Source: Hyphomicrobiales bacterium (GTDB lineage: Bacteria > Pseudomonadota > Alphaproteobacteria > Rhizobiales > JAUVMS01). From it: a DNA stretch of 5,713 nucleotides. Numbering within the stretch: the first letter of the stretch is position 1; each line of letters starts with the position of its first letter. A program made the position numbers and the translations under genes. Positions 1 through 5,713 of this stretch are shown here, piece by piece. The notes below the pieces were generated by a model. The model had not been told where the DNA came from, made no database searches, and saw only the letters and a list, made by a program, of their open reading frames with translations. The DNA lies in NCBI GenBank assembly GCA_030600135.1, contig JAUVMS010000259.1:1-5713 (forward strand), written 5' to 3'.

Positions 1-105
1 ATTTCTGGCCTTGTTGTCGAGAATACCAACCAAACATAGAGGCGGGGGGAGCTGGTCGTTCACCGGCTTGGCGCACTCAATCCGTGTCTCTCCGCGAAAA
101 AGAGC

Positions 106-111
106 GAGAGG
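106..111 (+). promoter_or_regulatory. Shine-Dalgarno site for the first gene
   Basis: GAGAGG lies 5 bases upstream of the ATG at 117. It supports that start over the GTG at 84, which has no comparable purine motif at the right distance. Confidence 0.6.
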
Positions 112-116
112 CTGAT

Positions 117-248
117 ATGGGTGCGGCGGCGGCACTTCAAACAAGATCGTCATTCCAGCGCCGTTTATCATCGGCTCTCAAGCGCTGTTCGAGCCGCATA
201 ACTTTGGCGGCGTTAGCTTTGCTCGGCGCTACCGTCGCGGCAAATGCC
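117..248 (+). other. Signal peptide of the first protein
   Basis: 44 residues: an extended n-region with arginines and lysines (RR at 15-16, KR at 22-23), a hydrophobic stretch at about 28-42, and a small-residue cleavage motif A-N-A before Gln45. It fits Sec export and signal peptidase I. The RR pair lacks the Tat context. The n-region is longer than usual, so the real start could be slightly different, but no better-placed Met exists. Confidence 0.75.
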
Positions 249-2105
249 CAAGACAATCGGATTATTCATCCGGGTGATATGGCGGTTACAGGCTTTTCGG
301 GAATCACGTTTCCGTTCGAAGGTCTGGCGCCAGGCGTTAACCCTCTCGATGAAACATTTATCAACACTGACGGCGCCAGCTTGCGCATTTTTTCGCTCAG
401 GTCGGTCGGCGAACCGCCGAAAGGCCAGCTAGTCAACACGCCTCCGCCCTTTGAAGTCAAGGCGAGCCAGATCGGACAAGTTTTCGGCCTGGCCTACGAC
501 GACGGAAAGGGCGTTACGCCCGCCGGTGAAAGCGGTGACGAAGCCGGGGAACTCATCCCCAATCTCTATGCCACCGTGACGTCCTTGCTTGGCTTGCAAA
601 TTGTGATCCCGGACGCCGACGCAGATGGCCGCCCCGAACGTACCCGAAAAGGACAAGCTGGGGCGGAGTTCATGTCCGGGCAATTCGGCATCGCCAACGG
701 CGGTGGCCCCGGCAGCATTTGGAAGATTGACGGGCGCACCGGCGAAGTGAGCCTGTTTGCCAACGTCAAGCTCGACGACGTTGCCAACAGCGGACCCGGC
801 CTCGGCAACATTGCCTTTGATGCTGCCACCCGACAGCTGTTTGTCTCCGACCTCGACACCGGCATGATCCATCGCTTCGATTTGCAAGGAAACGACCTCG
901 GTCGGTTTGATCACGGTGAGAGCGCTCGCCCCAACAAGGGTCTCGAACCTGTCTCCCATGATGCGGCCAACCGTATGGACATCACGAACGCCACGTTCGA
1001 CACAGAAAGCCCGGATACTTGGGGTTTCGCCGACAAGCAACGACGCGTGCACGGCTTGGCGGTGCACTCCGGCCGGCTCTACTACGCCGTCGAGGAGGGG
1101 CCGCAAATCTGGTCCGTCGGGATCAACAGCGATGGCAGTTTTGCAGCCGATGCGCGATGGGAACTCGACGTCAAAGCCAAGCGCAAGTTCCCGGTGACCG
1201 ACATCGTCTTCGATCGCAAGGGCTATATGTACCTCGCCCAGCGCGGACACGTGCAGAACCGCTACGACTATAGCCGGTTTGCCCAACCGGAGCGGGCGAT
1301 GGTGTTGCGCTACTGGCGTGAGACGCCTGACGATCCGGAAACCGAAAGCATTTGGGTCGAGGCGCCTCAGGAATATGCCGTTGGCTTTCCGACCGATCAT
1401 CGCATGACGACCGGCGGCATCGACATCGGCTACGATTACGATGACAAAGGCAATCTCGCGCCTGGTTCGTGTGATGGCATGATCGCCAAGACGGGCGACC
1501 TGCTGCGCGAGAATGAAGAGTTTGCAGACCGGCTCGTCGAAGGCGGGCCGAGCGCCGTTCACGGCGTGCAGCTCACGCACAAATCGTTGGTTCGGCCGAA
1601 AAATGTGCCCCCTTGGGAAAGCTACTTTGTCGATTACGACGGCAGCTTCGATGATCCCGAGGTGCGCGGCCATATTGGCGACGTGGAGATTTGGAAGGAC
1701 TGCCGCGGCTATGGCTATGGCGAATTCATTCCCTATCCCGGCGAGTTGCCGACACCTGAATATCCGGGCGGAGCCCCGTGCATTGATGTCACCAGGATCG
1801 AGTACACGTGCGACTTGGCCGGCGAGCTCAATGTTGATCTCTATGTGAAGGATAACGCTGGAATAGGCGGAGATTCGATCAAATCGAAGTCCCTCAAGCC
1901 CGGTGTTTCCGTTTCCCCAACCATGCAAACGCGACCAGGGGCAGCGTCTCCGTTCAGGCTCGGAATATTCGGAGCCTTCCCGAACGAGACGTTCCAGGTG
2001 GGTGTCTGTTTCTACAACAGCGCAGATGCCGAGAGCGGCGGGTCATTCCCGTGCTGTAAGGCACGGATCCCGCTCACCACGCCACCTGAAGCCTGCGCGC
2101 ATTGA
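117..2105 (+). CDS. Exported beta-propeller-like protein with C-terminal cysteine domain, function unknown
   Basis: 662 residues. I chose the ATG at 117 because GAGAGG ends 5 bases before it and it leaves a readable signal peptide; the frame also has an upstream GTG at 84 that adds only 11 charged residues. Residues 1-44 are a long signal peptide: basic n-region, hydrophobic core around LAALALLGATVAA, cleavage predicted after ANA44. Residues 45 to about 540 carry strand-like segments of the NHL/SMP-30 propeller style, such as NIAFDAATRQLFVSD (231-245), VHGLAVHSGRLYY (311-323) and VTDIVFDRKGYMYLAQRG (360-377). An Asp-x-Asp-x-Asp-Gly loop at 166-171 could bind calcium. Residues 555-660 form a separate domain with C555, C565, C646, C647 and C660 that is shared with the next protein. 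No catalytic signature is visible, so ligand binding or a structural surface role is more likely than enzymatic activity, but this is inference. The propeller call rests on motif style only. It is probably first in an operon with the gene 11 bases downstream. Confidence 0.88.
   Translation: MGAAAALQTRSSFQRRLSSALKRCSSRITLAALALLGATVAANAQDNRIIHPGDMAVTGFSGITFPFEGLAPGVNPLDETFINTDGASLRIFSLRSVGEPPKGQLVNTPPPFEVKASQIGQVFGLAYDDGKGVTPAGESGDEAGELIPNLYATVTSLLGLQIVIPDADADGRPERTRKGQAGAEFMSGQFGIANGGGPGSIWKIDGRTGEVSLFANVKLDDVANSGPGLGNIAFDAATRQLFVSDLDTGMIHRFDLQGNDLGRFDHGESARPNKGLEPVSHDAANRMDITNATFDTESPDTWGFADKQRRVHGLAVHSGRLYYAVEEGPQIWSVGINSDGSFAADARWELDVKAKRKFPVTDIVFDRKGYMYLAQRGHVQNRYDYSRFAQPERAMVLRYWRETPDDPETESIWVEAPQEYAVGFPTDHRMTTGGIDIGYDYDDKGNLAPGSCDGMIAKTGDLLRENEEFADRLVEGGPSAVHGVQLTHKSLVRPKNVPPWESYFVDYDGSFDDPEVRGHIGDVEIWKDCRGYGYGEFIPYPGELPTPEYPGGAPCIDVTRIEYTCDLAGELNVDLYVKDNAGIGGDSIKSKSLKPGVSVSPTMQTRPGAASPFRLGIFGAFPNETFQVGVCFYNSADAESGGSFPCCKARIPLTTPPEACAH
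1779..2096 (+). other. Shared cysteine domain, copy 1 (C-terminus of first protein)
   Basis: Residues 555-660. C555 and C565 are separated by 9 residues, C565 to C646 is 81 residues, C646-C647 is a CC pair, and C660 lies 13 residues further. Between them sits LKPGVSVSP (593-601) and a G-A-x-P turn at 619-622. Copy 2 in the next gene has the same spacings. Being at the extreme C-terminus here, it could be a docking or sorting domain. I do not recognise it as a named family. Confidence 0.75.
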
Positions 2106-2111
2106 GGGAGG
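2106..2111 (+). promoter_or_regulatory. Strong Shine-Dalgarno site for the second gene
   Basis: GGGAGG directly follows the stop codon of the first gene. It lies 5 bases before ATG 2117 and 8 bases before ATG 2120, both good distances. Its position in the 11-base gap suggests that the two genes share a transcript and may be translationally coupled. Confidence 0.7.
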
Positions 2112-2116
2112 ATGTG

Positions 2117-2275
2117 ATGATGACATTTCCTCTCAAAGCGAACCGCGGGCCCCACAAGGTCACGGAGAAAATTATGCATCCCCTTAAGCAATTGCGGGGC
2201 GTTGCGCGTTGGCTGATGGCGGCCGGTCTTTCGATCGGCATCGGGGCGGCTGCATTGCCGCGACCGGCGTCGGCC
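2117..2275 (+). other. Signal peptide of the second protein
   Basis: Residues 1-53 from ATG 2117. The hydrophobic core WLMAAGLSIGIGAAAL (32-47) follows basic residues K24, R27 and R31 and ends in the cleavage motif P-A-S-A before Asp54. If translation begins at Met20 (2174) the signal is 34 residues, closer to the usual length. The two start options are not resolved by sequence alone. Confidence 0.8.
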
Positions 2276-5200
2276 GACCATCAAGGCGAACCCTCGTTTG
2301 AATTCACCAAGGCGGGAGAGCAGTTCGGCTGCGACTACGTCCGCTTCAAATTTCGTTTTAGCCTGGATACCGGTGGCGGGCTGGTTCAAGTCGCCAACAT
2401 TACGGATCCGGTCCTGAATTTCCGAGATCGCTTGCCAGCGGGCCTATCCTGGGTCTCAGCCTCGATCGAGGGTGACGTAACCGGTCCAGGCGGTGGGGCG
2501 ATCCCACCTCATTCCATCACGAGCGATGTCAACACCGACGATAAGCTCGGTTGGACTGGTCTTCATCTCTCGGCCATTGACCTGAATGGAGACGGGTCGG
2601 GGTTAAGTTTCACAATCACGGCCGTGGCCAAGATCGATAAGGCGGCCTTCCCCGCGCCTGCCGAGATCGAGAACCAGGCGACCATGTCGTTCAACTCGCC
2701 GCTCATTGGCGGCGGCATCGTCATGCCATCCCATCAGCACGGCGTGCCTGATGACGACAACATGGAAACCGGCGAGCCGACCAAGGTATGGATCGATGTC
2801 ACCGATTGTGATGGCGATCCTGGTGGCGGGCCGGGCACCGATCCGGACGCTCCCTGCTTCACGGTCGAGGGTGGCGACATCGAGTGCGATCCGTTCGGTG
2901 GCGGCAACTTCATCTACAAGATGCCTGTCGGTCCGGAAATGGCTGGCAAAACCATCGAGATCGTTTCTCTGACGCCCGGCGTGATCGTCAATCCCGACTC
3001 GCAGGTTGTCCCTGCCGGCGGCGGCGTCCTCGATTGGACGATCGTCGGTGCGGCGCCTGGCATGGTGGTCGAGCTGGCGGTAACGGGTGTCGATGCGTCG
3101 GCTGGCCCCGAGGAAGGTCTCGGGCTTTGTTGCTCGCAGCGCATCGAGATTGTCATTCCAGAAGATCTCGATTGCCCGGAGGTCGAAGCCCCCAATATTC
3201 GGGTGGAGAAATTCGCCGAGGTCGACGAGTGTACGCTCGACGGCGGCTGTCAGTTCCGCATTCGCGCGACCAACACCGGTCCTGGTGTCTATGACGGCAA
3301 GATTGTTCTCGACGAGGTCGTCGCACCGGGCGACGCCGATATCGACGGCGGTCCAAATCCGCCGTGGAGTTGTGGCGACAATCCGGACGGCAGCAAATAC
3401 TGCGAACATCCCGACGTTGTGCTCAACGCGGGCGAATTCGTAGAGCTCGAGCTATCGTTCAAGCCGCATGCCGGCTGGGCCTGGGACTACATCCAGAACT
3501 GCGCGCGATACAACTACGATGCCAGTGGCAAACCGCTTTTCGGCATTCAAACCGACGATAAGGCATGCGCGGAAATCCCGATCTGCACGGACCCAAATGG
3601 ATGCGATGTGGCGCCGGTTGAAGAAACCCAACCAGATCTCGAGGTCCGAAAGACGGGCCACGATATTTGCTCCGTCGATGGCAAGTGCCAGTTCACGGTC
3701 ACGTTCCGCAATGTCGGCGAGCGAACCTTTACGGGCCCCCTCACCGTCATCGATGAGTTCAAGACCACGGCGCCGGACGATGTCGTCTTCTCGCCGGTTG
3801 GCCCCTGGTCCTGCGCCATGCTTTCGCCCACTCTGTTCCGTTGTGACCATCCTGGAATAACATTGGTTGCCGGGGCCCAGACAACGCTCCTTGTCATGGC
3901 CAAGATCAACGATCCGTTTTCTTATCCTGACGGCAAGATTGTCAACTGTGCCACGCTCGAGCGGGTCGATGGTGAAGTCAACACCGCCAACAACGGTGAG
4001 TCTTGCCACGCAATCGGCATGCCGGAAGAGCGTCCGACCCCCAACGATCAAGCCGATCTGTCGATTACGAAGATGTGCGAGGCGGGTGTGCTCGGTCGTG
4101 CCATTCCGTGCCGGATCACGGTCACGAACAATGGTGGGGCCGCGCCTGACGGTTTGGTCACGATCGACGATAGCTCGGTCGCGATCGGCGAGGATGCTCC
4201 TGTCGCCATGCAAACGGTGACGCCTGACAGGCCTGATTGGACTTGTGGTCCTGTTCCGGCCGGCGAGCTCACCTGCACGATCCCAGGCAGTGCGCTGCCA
4301 CCGGGTACGTCGCGGCATTTCGACGTGACGATGTCAGTCGCCAACGGCTTGCGGTTCCGCAACTGTGCTGAAGGTCGCTTCCACCCCGTACCGGAAGACG
4401 ATACGACCGTGCGGTTCGGCCCGGCGTGCGCCGAAGGCGGAACGGATATCGTCGTCGAGAAAACCGGCGACACGGACTGTGAAGCTGGGGACGAGTGCAC
4501 ATTTGAGGTGACGGTCAGAAACCAAGGCGACGTCGGGTTTGACGGCGACGTCCGGTTGTCGGACGGCGTGTTGGGCCTTGGCGGAACTTTGGAGATCGTC
4601 TCGATCGCGCCGCCGCTTGGGTGTGGTGTCGAGCCGACATCGCTGCCGTTCAGCTGCATCGCGCGTGTGAAACTCGCCCCTGAGGAAGCTCTCACGCACA
4701 CGATCGTCGTGCGAATTCCCGATGACATGGGTGAGGAAACCAATCTGCGTAACTGCTTCGTGGCGAGCGATGCTGATGCCGCCGGTACCGGCACGAGTTC
4801 TGACGCACCGACAGACGGTGATAGGGACGACCCCGAAGAGGCGCGCCCCTATGCCTGCCATCCGTTCGCCATCAGCTCTCGCAAGGAGCCGCCGAGGTGT
4901 GGCAGTGGGCTCGTGCTCAATAGTGCCGGGCGTTGTGTATGTCCGCGAGGTACGAAATGGAACGGCCGTCGGTGTGCCGGTGAGGCCAAGGATCCTATAC
5001 CGCCGGTCATACCCCCGGTGGTCGAACCACCGAAATGCCGCAGCGGATGGAATAAATTCCGCTCGCAGAAGGCCGTGCCGCGCGGTTGGCGCTCCTATAC
5101 GGCTGGCCGTGGTCGCAACCGGATCTGGTGCGCCCGCCCGACACCACCACCTCCGCCGCCGCCTTGCCGGACCGGATGGAAGCCGTTCAAGTCCGGGGGC

Positions 5201-5713
5201 GCGGTGCCGAGGGGCTGGAAGTCCTATGCGGTCGGTCAAGGCAACCGACGCGTCTGGTGCGCGCGTCCGACACCTCCACCACCGCCGCCACCTTGCCGGA
5301 CCGGCTGGAAGCCGTTCAAGTCCAAGGGTGCGGTGCCGCGAGGCTGGAAGTCCTACGTGGTCGGCCAAGGACACCAGCGTGTCTGGTGCGCGCGTCCTAC
5401 ACCGCCGCCGCCCCCGCCGCCCTGCCGGACCGGCTGGAAGCCGTTCAAGTCCAAGGGTGCGGTGCCGCGAGGCTGGAAGTCCTACGTGGTCGGCCAAGGC
5501 AACCGGCGCATCTGGTGCGCGCGTCCGACACCGCCACCACCGCCGCCGCTTTGCCGGACTGGATGGAAGCCGTTCAAGTCCGGGGGCGCGGTGCCGAAGG
5601 GTTGGAAGTCCTACGTGGTTGGTCAAGGGCATCGGCGGATCTGGTGCGCGCGTCCGACACGGCAATCTTGCCCGAAGTATACGAGAGGCAAGTACAAGCC
5701 GAATTGCAAGCCA
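2117..5713 (+). CDS. Giant exported DUF11-repeat protein with basic Trp/Cys repeat tail (3' end cut by window)
   Basis: At least 1199 residues, open to the edge. ATG 2117 and ATG 2120 both suit the GGGAGG at 2106-2111; ATG 2174 (Met20) with GGAG at 2164-2167 would give a more ordinary 34-residue signal peptide. Order (numbered from 2117): signal peptide 1-53; DUF11-like domain about 54-229, with a DLNGDG loop at 155-160 and the NQA motif at 186-188; Asp/Gly linker 230-246; cysteine domain 247-353 shared with the upstream protein; four six-cysteine DUF11 modules about 360-914; a CPxGTxWNGxxC module 925-955; Pro-rich linker 960-973; five basic repeats 974-1181; basic tail with C1185 and C1197. 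I count 49 cysteines in the mature part, so it probably folds in an oxidising compartment. DUF11 (TIGR01451/PF01345) proteins are typically large surface or secreted proteins. A stalk or matrix role with the basic tail on an anionic surface is inference. No catalytic motif is seen. Confidence 0.9.
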   Translation, partial: MMTFPLKANRGPHKVTEKIMHPLKQLRGVARWLMAAGLSIGIGAAALPRPASADHQGEPSFEFTKAGEQFGCDYVRFKFRFSLDTGGGLVQVANITDPVLNFRDRLPAGLSWVSASIEGDVTGPGGGAIPPHSITSDVNTDDKLGWTGLHLSAIDLNGDGSGLSFTITAVAKIDKAAFPAPAEIENQATMSFNSPLIGGGIVMPSHQHGVPDDDNMETGEPTKVWIDVTDCDGDPGGGPGTDPDAPCFTVEGGDIECDPFGGGNFIYKMPVGPEMAGKTIEIVSLTPGVIVNPDSQVVPAGGGVLDWTIVGAAPGMVVELAVTGVDASAGPEEGLGLCCSQRIEIVIPEDLDCPEVEAPNIRVEKFAEVDECTLDGGCQFRIRATNTGPGVYDGKIVLDEVVAPGDADIDGGPNPPWSCGDNPDGSKYCEHPDVVLNAGEFVELELSFKPHAGWAWDYIQNCARYNYDASGKPLFGIQTDDKACAEIPICTDPNGCDVAPVEETQPDLEVRKTGHDICSVDGKCQFTVTFRNVGERTFTGPLTVIDEFKTTAPDDVVFSPVGPWSCAMLSPTLFRCDHPGITLVAGAQTTLLVMAKINDPFSYPDGKIVNCATLERVDGEVNTANNGESCHAIGMPEERPTPNDQADLSITKMCEAGVLGRAIPCRITVTNNGGAAPDGLVTIDDSSVAIGEDAPVAMQTVTPDRPDWTCGPVPAGELTCTIPGSALPPGTSRHFDVTMSVANGLRFRNCAEGRFHPVPEDDTTVRFGPACAEGGTDIVVEKTGDTDCEAGDECTFEVTVRNQGDVGFDGDVRLSDGVLGLGGTLEIVSIAPPLGCGVEPTSLPFSCIARVKLAPEEALTHTIVVRIPDDMGEETNLRNCFVASDADAAGTGTSSDAPTDGDRDDPEEARPYACHPFAISSRKEPPRCGSGLVLNSAGRCVCPRGTKWNGRRCAGEAKDPIPPVIPPVVEPPKCRSGWNKFRSQKAVPRGWRSYTAGRGRNRIWCARPTPPPPPPPCRTGWKPFKSGGAVPRGWKSYAVGQGNRRVWCARPTPPPPPPPCRTGWKPFKSKGAVPRGWKSYVVGQGHQRVWCARPTPPPPPPPCRTGWKPFKSKGAVPRGWKSYVVGQGNRRIWCARPTPPPPPPLCRTGWKPFKSGGAVPKGWKSYVVGQGHRRIWCARPTRQSCPKYTRGKYKPNCKP
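2855..3175 (+). other. Shared cysteine domain, copy 2 (internal in second protein)
   Basis: Residues 247-353. C247-x9-C257, 81 residues from C257 to C338, CC at 338-339 and C353 match copy 1 in the upstream gene. LTPGVIVNP (285-293) aligns with LKPGVSVSP there, and the G-A-x-P turn recurs at 311-314. By hand, a gapless alignment from the first Cys to the CC pair gives 25 identities in 93 positions. The domain lies between the N-terminal DUF11-like domain and the four cysteine-bearing DUF11 modules. Confidence 0.75.
3194..4858 (+). repeat. Four diverged six-cysteine DUF11 modules (protein-level repeat)
   Basis: Module starts: PNIRVEKF (359), PDLEVRKTG (506), ADLSITKM (646), TDIVVEKTG (776). 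Cysteines: 372/378/419/429/462/484; 518/524/566/576/611/630; 654/665/710/720/750/771; 788/794/836/847/880/914. The first pair is C-x5-C (x10 in module 3). The second is C-x9-C (x10 in module 4) after a W-S-C, W-T-C or L-G-C motif. The fifth sits in a (V/Q/R)NC(A/F) motif where classic DUF11 repeats have NTA. Module 2 keeps the family ending DGEVNTANN. The regular pattern suggests three disulfides per module. Module 4 has a longer gap to its last cysteine, so that pairing is less certain. DNA identity between modules is low, so these are old duplications. Confidence 0.75.
4889..4981 (+). other. Small CPxGTxWNGxxC cysteine module
   Basis: Residues 925-955 carry C928, C940, C942 and C953 in the order CGSG...GRCVCPRGTKWNGRRC. 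Short modules of this CPxGTxWNGxxC kind are, from memory, frequent near the C-termini of secreted alphaproteobacterial proteins. Four cysteines in 26 residues suggest two disulfides. It joins the DUF11 stalk to the Pro-rich linker and basic repeats. Confidence 0.55.
5036..5659 (+). repeat. Five tandem 129-bp repeats encoding a 36-residue basic module plus polyproline linker
   Basis: Units begin at 5036, 5165, 5294, 5423 and 5552, an exact 129-base period in frame; the last lacks the linker. Each encodes C-R-(S/T)-G-W, then F-(K/R)-S, A-V-P-(R/K)-G-W-(K/R)-S-Y, G-(Q/R)-G and ends W-C-A-R-P-T. Units 1-3 are followed by seven prolines and unit 4 by six prolines plus Leu. Each unit has two cysteines 31 residues apart (probable intramodule disulfide), three tryptophans, 8 to 10 Arg/Lys and no Asp or Glu. 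Unit 1 is the most diverged. Units 3 and 4 share a 77-base identical stretch. I do not recognise the unit as a named domain. Confidence 0.9.

Noticed and set aside
1..39. Possible last 12 codons of an upstream gene, ending in TAG at 37-39
   Set aside because: Frame 1 is open from the window edge, but 12 codons are too few to tell a gene end from chance, and nothing in them is recognisable.
11..40. Possible promoter: TTGTTG at 11-16 and CATAGA at 35-40
   Set aside because: The -10-like hexamer matches the consensus at only three positions, so it is not distinguishable from background.
84..116. Upstream GTG start at 84 for the first gene
   Set aside because: It adds 11 mostly charged residues before the signal peptide and has no good Shine-Dalgarno, whereas ATG 117 has GAGAGG at 5 bases.
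429..1928. Minus-strand reading frame of 499 codons opposite the first gene
   Set aside because: It overlaps the first gene completely, has no ribosome site or recognisable motif that I could find, and is explained by codon bias of the true gene.
3452..4318. Minus-strand reading frame of 288 codons, and the similar one at 2603-3409
   Set aside because: Both are Arg/Asp-rich shadows of the DUF11 coding region. The plus-strand frame is continuous through them and carries clear domain structure.
4334..5665. Long minus-strand reading frame of 443 codons with internal repeats
   Set aside because: It lies fully antisense to the giant gene, and its Arg/Pro-rich repeats are the mirror of the 129-base array. 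GC-rich codon bias keeps the opposite frame open. No signal peptide or family motif is seen.

Overview
The window looks like GC-rich chromosomal DNA from an alphaproteobacterium, most likely of the Hyphomicrobiales type. That assignment is an inference from composition, codon choice and the style of the secreted proteins. No marker gene is present to prove it. Everything readable lies on the plus strand: one complete gene and one very long gene that runs off the right edge. I see no RNA gene, mobile element or CRISPR array.

Layout. Bases 1-116 are a short leader with no convincing promoter. Bases 117-2105 encode a 662-residue exported protein: a long signal peptide, a roughly 490-residue region with beta-propeller-like (NHL/SMP-30-like) strand motifs, and a C-terminal cysteine-bearing domain. 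After an 11-base gap holding a strong Shine-Dalgarno sequence, bases 2117-5713 encode at least 1199 residues of a second exported protein with no stop codon before the edge. It is a mosaic: signal peptide, a DUF11-like N-terminal domain, a second copy of the cysteine domain found at the end of the first protein, four DUF11-type modules each carrying six cysteines, a small CPxGTxWNGxxC module, and five 43-residue basic Trp/Cys repeats joined by polyproline linkers.

How they fit together. The 11-base spacing, common orientation and two signal peptides indicate an operon for a pair of secreted or surface proteins. The most informative observation is that both proteins carry the same domain of about 105 residues, with identical C-x9-C and 81-residue C-to-CC spacings and no gap over 93 positions. 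This suggests common ancestry and possibly a shared docking or assembly function. The second protein looks like a long disulfide-stabilised stalk of acidic DUF11 modules ending in a strongly basic repeat tail (no Asp or Glu from residue 971 to the edge), as if the tail binds an anionic surface. The biological role (adhesion, matrix or envelope anchoring) is inference. No enzyme active site is recognisable in either gene.
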